Positions 42,842 to 51,644 are shown, counted from the stretch's first letter. The stretch: DNA of 64,000 bases from Pseudolysinimonas_A sp947085045 (GCA_947085045.1 CAMTUU010000002.1:248001-312000); one strand, 5' to 3'. Translations and numbers: made by a program. Notes: generated from the letters alone by a model not told the origin.

Positions 42842-43440
42842 TTCGCGCTCCTGGTGGCGGGAACGATGATGCCGCGGTCGCGCGCGTAGTCGGCGAGCAG
42901 ATCGCGCAGGAGTCGGCGGCCACGGTGCAGCCGACTCATCACGGTTCCGACGGGGGTCTTCATGATGTCGGCGATCTCCTGGTAGGAGAAGCCTTCGACG
43001 TCGGCGAGGTACACGGCGAGCCGGAAGTCTTCCGGGATCGACTGGAGTGCCGCCTTGACGTCGCTGTCGGGCAGGTGGTCGATCGCCTCGGCTTCGGCCG
43101 ATCGCGTCGAGCGACCCTGGGTGAGCGATTCCGCTCCCCCGAGCTGCCAGTCCTCAAGCTCATCGATCGTGCCCTGGTAGGGGCCGCGCTGGTTCTTGCG
43201 ATACGTGTTGATGAACGTGTTGGTGAGGATGCGGTAGAGCCAGGCCTTGAGGTTCGTGCCCTGCTCGAACGACGCGAAGGCCGCGTACGCCTTGACGTAG
43301 GTCTCCTGCACGAGGTCGCCGGCATCCGCGGGGTTACGCGTCATGCGCAGGGCCGCCGCGTACAGCTGATCCATGAAGGTCAGCGCCTGGTCTTCGAACA
43401 GCTCCCGCAGTTCTGCGGTGGGCTGCGGCTTGTCGCTCAT
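42838..43440 (-). CDS. sigR: SigR/SigH-type ECF sigma factor, short form
   Basis: ECF sigma factor for the thiol-oxidative stress regulon. 200 residues from ATG 43440: region 2 (DLVQETYVKAYAAFASFE, LYRILTNTFINTYRK) and region 4 (FRLAVYLADVEGFSYQEIADIM, VGTVMSRLHRGRRLL). The frame stays open upstream to ATG 43515, adding MPSALLERPTASAVDARRAE and more; that start fits a transcript from the promoter at 43525-43550 with almost no leader, as for the induced long isoform of Streptomyces SigR. Both forms could be made. Confidence 0.95.
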   Translation of the reverse strand: MSDKPQPTAELRELFEDQALTFMDQLYAAALRMTRNPADAGDLVQETYVKAYAAFASFEQGTNLKAWLYRILTNTFINTYRKNQRGPYQGTIDELEDWQLGGAESLTQGRSTRSAEAEAIDHLPDSDVKAALQSIPEDFRLAVYLADVEGFSYQEIADIMKTPVGTVMSRLHRGRRLLRDLLADYARDRGIIVPATRSAK

Positions 43441-43524
43441 CGCCGAAGAGTCTAGTTCTGCCCGCCGTGCGTCGACCGCCGAGGCGGTCGGGCGTTCGAG
43501 AAGGGCGGAGGGCATACTCTGGAC

Positions 43525-43550
43525 AACCGATGGATGTGCAGCGCTATTCC
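43525..43550 (-). promoter_or_regulatory. SigR-dependent autoregulatory promoter of sigR
   Basis: GGAAT (43550-43546), exactly 18 nt, GTT (43527-43525), the SigR consensus. It is on the minus strand, 10 nt before the long sigR start. The aroA ATG (43530) is inside the spacer. Confidence 0.85.
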
Positions 43551-44888
43551 GGCCCGGCGGGAGAAGTCGAGACGGTGACCCCCTGGACTGCTCCCGTCGC
43601 GGGTGCTCCGCTCGACGCGACCCTGCGTCTGCCGGGATCGAAGAGCCTCACCAATCGGGAGCTCGTGCTCGCGTCGCTCGCCGACGGGCCGGGCATCCTC
43701 CGCGCCCCCCTGCACTCCCGAGACAGTGCGCTGATGATCGCCGGGCTGCGCCGTCTCGGCGTCACGATCGAGGAGATCCCCGGCGACGACGAGTACGGAC
43801 CCGACCTGCGCGTGACCCCGGCGCCCCTCACCGGCGGGCGCTCGATCGACTGCGGTCTCGCCGGCACCGTGATGCGCTTCCTTCCGCCGGTCGCCGCCCT
43901 CGCCACCGGTCCCGTCGAGTTCGACGGCGACGAGTCGGCGCGCCGGCGCCCGATGGCGGCGACGATCGACGCCCTGCGCGGCCTGGGTATCGAGACCGAC
44001 GACGGCGGGCGCGGCCGCATGCCCCTCACCGTGCACGGCACGGGCTCTGTGCAGGGGGGCGAGTTGTCGATCGATGCGTCCGCGTCGAGCCAGTTCGTGT
44101 CCGGACTCCTGCTCGCTGCGCCGCGGTTCGAGCGAGGACTCGTGCTGCACCACACCGGTGAACGGCTGCCGAGCCTCCCCCACATCGAGATGACGATCGG
44201 ATGCCTCGCAGCTCGCGGGGTCGAGGTCGACGCGTCCATCCCGGGCACTTGGGCGATCGCACCGCAGCCGATCCGCGCCCTCGACGTCACGATCGAGCCC
44301 GACCTGTCGAACGCAGCACCCTTCCTCATCGCGGCCGTCGTGTCGGGCGGCACCGTCGCCATCGAGGGATGGCCGCGCACGACCACGCAGGTCGGCGACC
44401 TCCTGCGGGAACTGCTCCCGCTGTACGGAGCATCCGTCTCCTGGCGGGGGGACGCGCTCGTCGTCGACGGCGGCATCGGCATCCGCAGCGGCGCCGAGAT
44501 CCCCGGTCACGACCTCGACCTGTCGGCGGGAGGCGAGCTGGCGCCGGCCATCGTGGCACTCGCGGCTCTCGCCAACTCGCCGAGCCGCATCACCGGCATC
44601 GGGCACCTACGCGGGCACGAGACCGATCGCCTGGCCGCCCTCGCCGCCGAGATCACCGCACTCGGCGGAGCGGTGACCGAGCTCGACGACGGGCTCCTGA
44701 TCGAGCCGCGACCTCTGCGCGGAGGCACCTGGCGCTCCTACGAGGACCACCGGATGGCGACCGCCGGGGCGATCCTCGGACTCGCGGTCCCGGGGGTGCA
44801 GATCGACGACATCGGCACCACGGCGAAGACCCTCCCCCAGTTCGCCGGGCTCTGGGCCGCGACCACGACGGCGATCGCGGCGCCGTGA
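43530..44888 (+). CDS. aroA: 3-Phosphoshikimate 1-carboxyvinyltransferase (EPSP synthase)
   Basis: Sixth step of the shikimate pathway, in the cytoplasm. 452 residues, within family size. Visible motifs: LPGSKSLTNRELVLASLADG (shikimate-3-phosphate site), DCGLAGTVMRFLPP, IDASASSQFVSGLLL and YEDHRMATAGAILGL. ATG 43530 gives MDVQRYSG and follows the sigR long start divergently by 14 bp. Stop overlaps the rsgA GTG. AroA, RsgA and HisN form a coupled trio. Confidence 0.96.
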   Translation: MDVQRYSGPAGEVETVTPWTAPVAGAPLDATLRLPGSKSLTNRELVLASLADGPGILRAPLHSRDSALMIAGLRRLGVTIEEIPGDDEYGPDLRVTPAPLTGGRSIDCGLAGTVMRFLPPVAALATGPVEFDGDESARRRPMAATIDALRGLGIETDDGGRGRMPLTVHGTGSVQGGELSIDASASSQFVSGLLLAAPRFERGLVLHHTGERLPSLPHIEMTIGCLAARGVEVDASIPGTWAIAPQPIRALDVTIEPDLSNAAPFLIAAVVSGGTVAIEGWPRTTTQVGDLLRELLPLYGASVSWRGDALVVDGGIGIRSGAEIPGHDLDLSAGGELAPAIVALAALANSPSRITGIGHLRGHETDRLAALAAEITALGGAVTELDDGLLIEPRPLRGGTWRSYEDHRMATAGAILGLAVPGVQIDDIGTTAKTLPQFAGLWAATTTAIAAP

Positions 44889-45943
44889 GCTGGCTCCCGC
44901 AGGACGAGGAGGACGAGGGCTTCGAGGCCTGGGACGAGTCGGACGTGCACGTTCGACCCAACCCGAAGGGCAACAAGCCACGCACGAAGATCCGACCCGA
45001 GCACGCCGATGCGACCGACGCCCGGGTGCTGTCGGTCGACCGCGGCCGCTACACGGTGCTCGTCGACGAGAACGGCGAGAACGAGCGCGTCGTCACCGCG
45101 ACCCGCGCGAAGGAGCTGCGCAAGCAGGCGATCGTCACGGGCGACCGCGTGGATGTCGTCGGCGACACGAGCGGCGACGAGGGGTCGCTCGGCCGTATCG
45201 TGCGCATCCAGCCACGCACGACTTTGCTGCGGCGCAGCGCCGACGACTCCGACGAGGTCGAGCGGATCATCGTCGCCAACGCCGACCAGTTGCTCGTCGT
45301 CGTCGCGGCAGCGAACCCCGAACCGCGCCCGCGCCTGGTCGACCGCTACCTGGTCGCCGCCTACGACGCCGGCGTCGCGCCGATCCTGGTGATCACGAAG
45401 ACCGACCTCGCCGACCCCGGGCCGTTCCTCGCCAACTTCGAGGCGCTCGACATCCCCGTGGTGCTGTCGTCGCAGCAGCAGTTCCCTCTCGATGAACTGC
45501 GCCCGCTGCTCGCCGGGCACACCACCGTCGCCGTCGGCCACTCGGGGGTCGGCAAGTCGACGCTGGTGAACGCGCTCGTGCCCGGCACCGACCGCGCCGT
45601 CGGCGTCGTCAACGCCGTGACGGGGCGCGGGCGGCACACCTCGTCGTCGACGGTGTCGCTGCGGGTGCCGACCGGGGGCTGGATCATCGACACCCCGGGC
45701 GTGCGCTCCTTCGGCCTGGGCCACGTGGACACCGACAACATCCTGAAGTCGTTCACCGACCTCGCCGCCGTCGCCGCGGACTGCCCGCGCGGCTGCACCC
45801 ACCTGCCCGACGCCCCCGACTGCGAGCTCAACGAGGCGGTCGGCGACGGCCGACTGCCCGCCGCGCGGGTCGACTCGCTGCAGCGACTTCTGACGACCTT
45901 GACGATCCGCCCCGGGGGCGCTGCCGGTACTTTGGACGCGTGA
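44885..45943 (+). CDS. rsgA: Ribosome small-subunit-dependent GTPase A
   Basis: Late 30S-subunit maturation GTPase. 352 residues with an acidic N-terminal extension (LPQDEEDEGFEAWDESD), an OB fold, a circularly permuted G domain (TKTDLAD is G4; GHSGVGKSTLVNAL is G1; DTPGVRSFGLGHV is G3) and a zinc finger (CPRGCTHLPDAPDC). Coupled at both ends by GTGA overlaps. Confidence 0.96.
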   Translation: MSWLPQDEEDEGFEAWDESDVHVRPNPKGNKPRTKIRPEHADATDARVLSVDRGRYTVLVDENGENERVVTATRAKELRKQAIVTGDRVDVVGDTSGDEGSLGRIVRIQPRTTLLRRSADDSDEVERIIVANADQLLVVVAAANPEPRPRLVDRYLVAAYDAGVAPILVITKTDLADPGPFLANFEALDIPVVLSSQQQFPLDELRPLLAGHTTVAVGHSGVGKSTLVNALVPGTDRAVGVVNAVTGRGRHTSSSTVSLRVPTGGWIIDTPGVRSFGLGHVDTDNILKSFTDLAAVAADCPRGCTHLPDAPDCELNEAVGDGRLPAARVDSLQRLLTTLTIRPGGAAGTLDA

Positions 45944-46728
45944 CCTCCACGCTCTCCGACGACCTCGCGGTCGCCCTCGTCCTGGCCGCTGAAGCCGACC
46001 TCATCGCGATCGACCGCTACCGTTCGCGGGATCTCGACGTGCAACTAAAACCCGACCGCTCCCAGGTGACGGATGCCGACACCCGCGTCGAGAAGGTCAT
46101 CCGCGAGCACCTGGCGCAGGCGCGACCCGACGACGCGATCCTCGGCGAGGAGTTCGGCACCGACGGCTCCTCGAACCGGCAGTGGATCATCGACCCGATC
46201 GACGGCACCAGCAACTTCGTGCGCGGGGTGCCGATCTGGGGCGCCCTCATCTCGCTCGTCATCGACGGCGTGCCCGAGGTCGGCGTGGTCAGCGCCCCCG
46301 CCCTGGGCAAGCGCTGGTGGGCGGCGACCGGCCACGGCGCGTGGCTGCAGGAGGAGGGCCGCGAGCCGCGCCAGCTGCACGTCAGCGGCATCGACGATCT
46401 GGCGGAGGCATCGCTCTCGTACAACTCGCTCAAGCACTGGGATCAGTACGGCCGCCTCGACCAGCTGATCGCCCTGAGCCGCGAGGTCGAGCGCACCCGC
46501 GCGTTCGGCGACCTGTGGTCGTACATGCTGCTCGCCGAGGGTGCGATCGACATCGCCGGCGAGTTCGACGTGAAGCCGTGGGACATCGCGGCGCTCGTAC
46601 CGATCGTGCGCGAAGCGGGCGGGACGGTGACGGATGCCGACGGCACCAGTGCCCTCGACACCCTCTCGGTCATCGCCACCAACGGGCTGCTGCACGACGC
46701 CGTCCTGGCGCGGCTGACCACGCGGTGA
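45940..46728 (+). CDS. hisN: Histidinol-phosphatase of the inositol-monophosphatase family
   Basis: 262 residues. Metal motifs are the GEEFG Glu, WIIDPIDGTSNF (DPxDGT) and KPWDIAAL. In actinobacteria this group removes phosphate from histidinol phosphate. The GTG start and stop overlap the neighbours (rsgA upstream, lipoprotein downstream), so it is co-translated with aroA and rsgA. IMPase-type substrates cannot be excluded. Confidence 0.9.
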   Translation: MTSTLSDDLAVALVLAAEADLIAIDRYRSRDLDVQLKPDRSQVTDADTRVEKVIREHLAQARPDDAILGEEFGTDGSSNRQWIIDPIDGTSNFVRGVPIWGALISLVIDGVPEVGVVSAPALGKRWWAATGHGAWLQEEGREPRQLHVSGIDDLAEASLSYNSLKHWDQYGRLDQLIALSREVERTRAFGDLWSYMLLAEGAIDIAGEFDVKPWDIAALVPIVREAGGTVTDADGTSALDTLSVIATNGLLHDAVLARLTTR

Positions 46729-46973
46729 GGAAACTGGTCGGCCTCGCCGCGATCATCCTGCTGCTCGCCGGCTGTGCCGCCATGCCCGACAGCGACGACG
46801 TCTTCGAGCGCAGCGAGGTGCCCGGCATCCCGTTCGCGGAATCCCGTTACGGCACGCGCGGCTACTTTCCGACCGCACCGAGCTGGGCCGACGGCGACCG
46901 CGAACTGCTGTGCACCGTCGTCGACGAGAGCGGCGCGCAGCTCACCGGTCCGCTGGGCGGCGTCGGGGAGTAA
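46725..46973 (+). CDS. Internally deleted septum-formation-type lipoprotein
   Basis: 82 residues from GTG 46725. A lipobox IILLLAGC (Cys 17) is followed by DSDDVFERSEVPGIPFAES, then directly by FPTAPSWADGDRELLCTVV. These match the middle and end of the septum-formation protein 3' of it (EVFDRFQVEGDTF and TPTQSSWDQGDREVLCTVG), but the first Cys-rich part and the YCEGDAFTAFIGVAYADS segment are missing. Loss of two blocks and of the cysteines suggests a nonfunctional copy. Overlaps the hisN stop (GTGA). Confidence 0.7.
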   Translation: MRKLVGLAAIILLLAGCAAMPDSDDVFERSEVPGIPFAESRYGTRGYFPTAPSWADGDRELLCTVVDESGAQLTGPLGGVGE

Positions 46974-47020
46974 TCGTCGGGTTCGGCGAGAATGTCCCCT
47001 GACCGGGTGACGGATCTCGC

Positions 47021-47026
47021 TAGGAT
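47021..47026 (+). promoter_or_regulatory. -10 element of the 47033 gene (leaderless)
   Basis: TAGGAT, 6 nt before the GTG at 47033. Confidence 0.45.
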
Positions 47027-47032
47027 CGGCCC

Positions 47033-47494
47033 GTGAACGCACCTGTCAAGCGCGCCCTGGGCGCCATCATCCTCACCCTCTCCGCCGTCGCTCTCGCGGG
47101 ATGCAGCGTCCTCACCTGAACGCCCGACGGAGAGACCGACGTCTTCTCGGTCGAGGTCGGCGACTGCATCAACACCGCCAGCACCGGAGATGAGATCAGC
47201 TCGATCCCGGTCGTCTCGTGCGAGGAGCCCCATGACCAGGAGGTGTTCGACCGCTTCCAGGTCGAGGGCGACACCTTCCCGGGCGACTCCGCCATCGAGG
47301 ACGAGCGCGTCGCGTACTGCGAGGGCGACGCCTTCACGGCCTTCATCGGAGTGGCGTACGCCGACTCGATGTACGCCACGAGCGGCCTGACCCCGACGCA
47401 GTCGAGCTGGGACCAGGGCGACCGCGAGGTGCTCTGCACCGTCGGCGACCCGGCCGGTCAGACCACCGGTTCGCTGAAGGGCATCAACCAGTAG
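47033..47494 (+). pseudogene. Septum-formation-family lipoprotein gene with an in-frame TGA
   Basis: GTG 47033 begins VNAPVKRALGAIILTLSAVA, then lipobox LAGC and SVLT, then TGA at 47117-47119. Beyond the stop the frame runs on for 125 codons with the complete domain: VFSVEVGDCINTAS, VVSCEEPHDQEVFDRF, AYCEGDAFTAFIGV and DREVLCTVGD, with four cysteines. No start codon follows the stop near the domain. A nonsense mutation or a sequencing error is the simplest reading; nothing suggests recoding. Its end overlaps the FAH gene by 11 bp on the other strand. Confidence 0.85.
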
Positions 47495-48368
47495 CACGCC
47501 GCGGCCGGCTCCCGGCGGCGACGAGCGTCTGCCGCTGGGAGCCGAGCCCGTCGATGCTCAGCTCGAGCACGTCGCCCGGCGCGAGGAAGCGCGGCGGCCT
47601 GAACCCCGCGCCGACGCCGGGGGGCGTCCCGGTCGCGATCAGATCCCCGGGCTCGAGCGTGAGGAACCGGCTCAGGTACCGCACGATGAAGAGCGGGCCG
47701 AAGATCATCATCGCCGTCGACCCGTCCTGCCGGGTCTCGCCGTTCACCGTGCTGGTCATGCGCAGATGGCGGATGTCGGCGAACTCGTCGGGCGTCGCGA
47801 GCCACGGCCCGGTCGGGCAGAACGTGGGCGCCGACTTGCCCTTCATGAACTGACCCGAGCGCTCCTGCTGGAACTCCCGCTCGCTCACGTCGTTGACGAG
47901 CACGTAACCGGCGATCGCGGCAGCGGCCTCCTCCTCGGTCTCGAGGGAGGACGTGCGCCGGCCGATGACGATACCGAGCTCCACTTCGTAGTCGGTCTTG
48001 CGCGAATCACGTGGGATGACGAGGTCGTCGTCGGGTCCGCTGATCGAGTTGGGCGACTTGCTGAAGATGAGCGGCTCGGGCGGCACGGGGTGCCCGATCT
48101 CGGCGGCGTGGTCGGCGAAGTTCATCCCGATGCCGACGATCTGGTGGGGGCGGGCGATGGCCGCGCCGATGCGCTCCCCGGCGAACCTCTCGACCCGGCC
48201 GGCGGCGACCCGGCTGTCGACCTCGGGCCGGATGCCGGCGATCCCGATCCCGCCGAAGAACCCCTCCCCGAAGTCGGGGGTGAGGTCGCCGACGTCGACG
48301 TAGGTCGTCTCGTCGATCCGCACGACCGGACGCTCGGCACCCGGCTCCCCGAGGCGCATGAGTCTCAT
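47484..48368 (-). CDS. Fumarylacetoacetate hydrolase-family protein
   Basis: 294 residues. FAH core with metal ligands in YEVELGIVIGR and NDVSERE, and the GPLFIVRYLSRFLTLEPGDLIATGTPPGVGAG motif (split). FAHD1-type members cleave acylpyruvates or decarboxylate oxaloacetate; substrate unknown. It is coupled by a TCAT overlap to the E2 gene upstream. The first codons are MRLMRLGEPG; the second Met is an alternative start. Confidence 0.9.
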   Translation of the reverse strand: MRLMRLGEPGAERPVVRIDETTYVDVGDLTPDFGEGFFGGIGIAGIRPEVDSRVAAGRVERFAGERIGAAIARPHQIVGIGMNFADHAAEIGHPVPPEPLIFSKSPNSISGPDDDLVIPRDSRKTDYEVELGIVIGRRTSSLETEEEAAAAIAGYVLVNDVSEREFQQERSGQFMKGKSAPTFCPTGPWLATPDEFADIRHLRMTSTVNGETRQDGSTAMMIFGPLFIVRYLSRFLTLEPGDLIATGTPPGVGAGFRPPRFLAPGDVLELSIDGLGSQRQTLVAAGSRPRRATG

Positions 48369-49582
48369 GCCAGTTCCGTCTCGTCGGCGCGTTCCAGAGT
48401 CGCCCCGAGACTGGCGAGGAACCGCGATCCCTGGGCCCCGTCGACGACGCGGTGGTCGAACGAGAGGCTGAGCGTCATCACCTCGCGCAGGGCGATCCCG
48501 CCCTCGAACTCCCACGGGCGGCGTTGCGCGGCGCCGAGTGCGAGGATGCCGGACTCGCCCGGGTTGAGGATCGGGGTGCCGGCTTCGACGCCAAAGACGC
48601 CGATGTTGGTGATCGTGAACGTGCCACCGGTCAGCCGCTCGGGGGTCGCCCGGCCGGCGCGCGCCTCGGCCGTCAGCTCGGCGAGCGCCGCCGCCATCCC
48701 GGCGAGACCGAGGATGCCGGCGTCCTTGATGTTGGGAACCACGAGACCGCGGTCGGTCGCGGCGGCGATGCCCAGGTTGACGTAGCCGTACCGCACGATC
48801 TCCTGCGTCGCCTGCTCCCACCGGGAATTGAGCTCCGGGCGAGCGGCGACGGCGAGGCAGACGGCGCGCGCGACGATCGCGAGCAGGCCGACCTTGGTGC
48901 CTTCGGCGGTGAGCCGCGCGCTGAGGTCGCGGGCGCGCGTGACGTCGATCGTGTGGAACACCGTGACGTGCGGAGCGGTGAACGCGCTCGCCACCATCGC
49001 CGCCGCCGTGTGCTTGCGCACGCCGCGGATCGGGATGCGGGTGACCGGCCCGGCGTCGTCCACCCGGTTCGCGACCCCGGCCACGTCGTCGCGGGTGATG
49101 AGGCCCCCCGGGCCGGTGCCGGTCACGCGCTCGAGGTCGATGCCGAGCTGACGGGCGAGATGGCGCACGGGCGGCGTCGACCGGCGGCGCTCCATCCGGT
49201 CGCGCCGCACCACGGGAGCGGCGGAGAATACAGCCGGCACCACCCGGGCGCGCCGCACGGGTCGCCCGGGGTGCTCGGGCCGCGCGCCGTAGCCGACGAG
49301 ATTCGGCTCGGGCGCATCCTCCTCGACGACGGCCGGAGCCGACGTCACGGCGAAGGTCACCAGCGGATCGCCGACGTTGACCGTCTCGCCCTCCCGGGCG
49401 TGCAGCTCCGCGACGACGCCGGCATACGGGGAGGGCAGCTCGACGAGGGCCTTGGCGGTCTCCACGTCGGCGATGATCTGATTGAGCTCGACGGCATCCC
49501 CTTCGGCGATGCGCCAGGCGACGATGTCGGACTCGGTGAGCCCCTCGCCGAGGTCGGGGAGACGAAACTCGCGCAAGGTCAC
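48365..49582 (-). CDS. Dihydrolipoamide acyltransferase E2
   Basis: 405 residues: one lipoyl domain (1-80; modified Lys in ETAKALVELPSPY), a peripheral-subunit-binding domain (about 140-175; VRHLARQLGIDLERVTGTGPGGLITRDDV, split) and the acyltransferase domain (about 185-405) with the catalytic His in FDHRVVDGAQGSRFL. Together with the E1 pair it makes a 2-oxoacid dehydrogenase complex (branched-chain or pyruvate). E3 is not encoded in the window. Confidence 0.93.
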   Translation of the reverse strand: MTLREFRLPDLGEGLTESDIVAWRIAEGDAVELNQIIADVETAKALVELPSPYAGVVAELHAREGETVNVGDPLVTFAVTSAPAVVEEDAPEPNLVGYGARPEHPGRPVRRARVVPAVFSAAPVVRRDRMERRRSTPPVRHLARQLGIDLERVTGTGPGGLITRDDVAGVANRVDDAGPVTRIPIRGVRKHTAAAMVASAFTAPHVTVFHTIDVTRARDLSARLTAEGTKVGLLAIVARAVCLAVAARPELNSRWEQATQEIVRYGYVNLGIAAATDRGLVVPNIKDAGILGLAGMAAALAELTAEARAGRATPERLTGGTFTITNIGVFGVEAGTPILNPGESGILALGAAQRRPWEFEGGIALREVMTLSLSFDHRVVDGAQGSRFLASLGATLERADETELA

Positions 49583-50586
49583 GGGTTCACCGCCGGACTC
49601 TGCTCACGAGGAACCCGCCCCAGCACCCGGTCGACCCCGTCGAGGATGCGGTCGAGGTCGGGCACGTGGTGCTTCTCGAGCCGGGCCGGCGGGTAGACGA
49701 TGTCGTGACCAGTGACCCTCACGGGCGCGGCCTCCAGGTAGTTGAAGCAGCGCTCGGTGATCGTCGCGGCGATCTCAGCGCCGAGGCCGGCGGTGAGCGG
49801 CGCTTCGTGCGCGATCACCAGGCGTCCGGTGCGGCGCACCGATGCGGCGACGGTGTCGTAGTCGATCGGCGAGAGCGAGCGCAGGTCGACGACCTCGATC
49901 GAGACGCCCTCGTCGGCGGCTGCCGTGGCGGCATCCAGGGCCGTCGGCACGAGCGCGCCGAACGTGACCAGCGTCACCTGATCGCCGGCCCGTGCCACCC
50001 GCGCGGTGCCCAACGGCAGCTCGACCGCCTCCTCGTCGACCTCGCCCTTCACGTGGTAGCGGCGCTTGGGTTCGAAGAAGATGACCGGGTCGTCGCAGGC
50101 GATCGCCTGGCGCAGCAGCGTGTGCGCGTCCTGCGGCGTCGACGCGGTGACGACGCGGAGGCCCGCGGTGTGCACGAAGAGCGCCTCGGGGCTGTCGGAG
50201 TGGTGCTCGGCCGAGCCGATGCCCCCGCCGACCGGGATGCGGACGGTGAGCGGCAGGGCGACGGCGCCCCGCGTGCGGGAGCGCATCCGGGCGAGCTGGG
50301 AGACGATCTGGTCGAACGCCGGGTACACGAAGCCGTCGAACTGGATCTCGCAGACGGGACGGTAGCCGCGGAAGGCGAGCCCGATCGCGGTGCCGAGGAT
50401 GGCGGACTCGGCGAGCGGGGTGTCGACGACCCGGTGCGCCCCGAACTCCGCCTGCAACCCGTCGGTGATGCGGTAGACGCCACCGAGCACGCCGACATCC
50501 TCACCCATCACGACGACCTTGGGATCGTCCGCGAGCGCACGGTGCAGGCCGCGGTTGAGGGCCTTCCCGAGGGTGAGGGCGGTCAC
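49579..50586 (-). CDS. 2-Oxoacid dehydrogenase E1 beta subunit
   Basis: 335 residues. Transketolase-like pyrimidine-binding domain (GEDVGVLGGVYRITDGL, DTPLAESAILG, QFDGFVYPAFDQIVSQ) and a C-terminal domain (VVDLRSLSPIDYDTV). With E1 alpha it forms the thiamine-diphosphate decarboxylase. GTG 50586 overlaps the E1 alpha stop; its own stop overlaps the E2 start. Confidence 0.94.
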   Translation of the reverse strand: MTALTLGKALNRGLHRALADDPKVVVMGEDVGVLGGVYRITDGLQAEFGAHRVVDTPLAESAILGTAIGLAFRGYRPVCEIQFDGFVYPAFDQIVSQLARMRSRTRGAVALPLTVRIPVGGGIGSAEHHSDSPEALFVHTAGLRVVTASTPQDAHTLLRQAIACDDPVIFFEPKRRYHVKGEVDEEAVELPLGTARVARAGDQVTLVTFGALVPTALDAATAAADEGVSIEVVDLRSLSPIDYDTVAASVRRTGRLVIAHEAPLTAGLGAEIAATITERCFNYLEAAPVRVTGHDIVYPPARLEKHHVPDLDRILDGVDRVLGRVPREQSPAVNP

Positions 50587-51644
50587 GACGCGAACCCCTC
50601 GAGGTAACGCGCGTACTCGGCGCGCTGACGTTCGAGAACGGGGTGCGGCTCGGCGTAGACGTGGTCGAACACGGTGAGCGGCGGCGGGTCGGGGATCGCC
50701 AGGCACCCCGCGCGCAGTTCGGCGGCGGCGGCGTCCGACTCCCCCGCGATGCGCTCGGCCGTCGCGGCGTCGAGAACCCCCGCGACGCGCAGGTGCTCGG
50801 CGAGACGCGAGATCGGATCGCGGCCCCGCCACTTCTCGAGTTCCGCGGGGTCGCGGTAGCGGGTGGGATCGTCGGCGGTCGTGTGCGGCCCCATCCGGTA
50901 GGTGACCGCCTCGACGAACGTCGGGCCACCCCCGGCGCGCGCCCGCTCGAGGGCCGCCCCGGTCGCCGCGGCGACGGCGAGCACGTCGTTGCCGTCGACC
51001 CGCAGCGACGGGATGCCGAACCCGGTCGCGCGGTCGGCGAGCTCGACGCGGGACTGCACCCGCACCGGCTCCGAGATCGCCCAGTGGTTGTTCTGGCAGA
51101 AGAACACCACCGGCACCGCGTACGACGCCGCGAAGACCATCGCCTCGGAGACATCCCCTTCGCTCATCGCGCCGTCACCGAAGTAGGTCACCGCGACCGC
51201 GTCGGCGCCGTCGTAGCGGATGCCCATCGCGTACCCGGTGGCGTGCAGCGTCTGCGCGCCGATGATCACCTGCGGTGTGGCCATGTTGACCGCGAACGGA
51301 TCCCAACCGGATGCCGTGGTGCCGCGCCAGACCCGCACGAGGTCGGTGAGATCCACCCCGCGCACGTACGCGACGCCGTGCTCGCGGTAACTGGAGAAGA
51401 CGAAGTCGTCGGGCCGCAGCATCCGGGCCGACCCGATCTGCGCGGCCTCCTGACCGAGCAGCGGCGGCCAGAGGGCGAGTTCACCCTGCCGCTGCAGCGC
51501 CGTGGCCTCCGCATCGAGTCGGCGCACGACGACCATGTCGCGGTACAGGGCGACCAGTTCGGCGAGCCCGAGGTGGGCGACGTACGGGTCGAACTCCGCC
51601 GACGGCACGCGCGTGCCCTCGGGTGTCAGGAGTTGCACGAACAC
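50583..51644 (-). CDS. 2-Oxoacid dehydrogenase E1 alpha subunit
   Basis: 353 residues from GTG 51644; TTG 51659 and GTG 51638 are possible. Thiamine-diphosphate motif GDGAMSEGDVSEAMVFAASY...NNHWAIS (about 190-225) is complete. VVRRLDAEATALQRQGELALWPP and YRMGPHTTADDPTRYRD match actinobacterial BkdA/PdhA. First gene of the four-gene coupled operon E1 alpha, E1 beta, E2, FAH. Branched-chain or pyruvate specificity cannot be decided. Confidence 0.92.
   Translation of the reverse strand: MFVQLLTPEGTRVPSAEFDPYVAHLGLAELVALYRDMVVVRRLDAEATALQRQGELALWPPLLGQEAAQIGSARMLRPDDFVFSSYREHGVAYVRGVDLTDLVRVWRGTTASGWDPFAVNMATPQVIIGAQTLHATGYAMGIRYDGADAVAVTYFGDGAMSEGDVSEAMVFAASYAVPVVFFCQNNHWAISEPVRVQSRVELADRATGFGIPSLRVDGNDVLAVAAATGAALERARAGGGPTFVEAVTYRMGPHTTADDPTRYRDPAELEKWRGRDPISRLAEHLRVAGVLDAATAERIAGESDAAAAELRAGCLAIPDPPPLTVFDHVYAEPHPVLERQRAEYARYLEGFAS

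Noticed and set aside
47117..47119. Selenocysteine or programmed read-through at the TGA
   Set aside because: No SECIS-like hairpin or Sec-related context is seen, and the protein family does not carry Sec; mutation is simpler.
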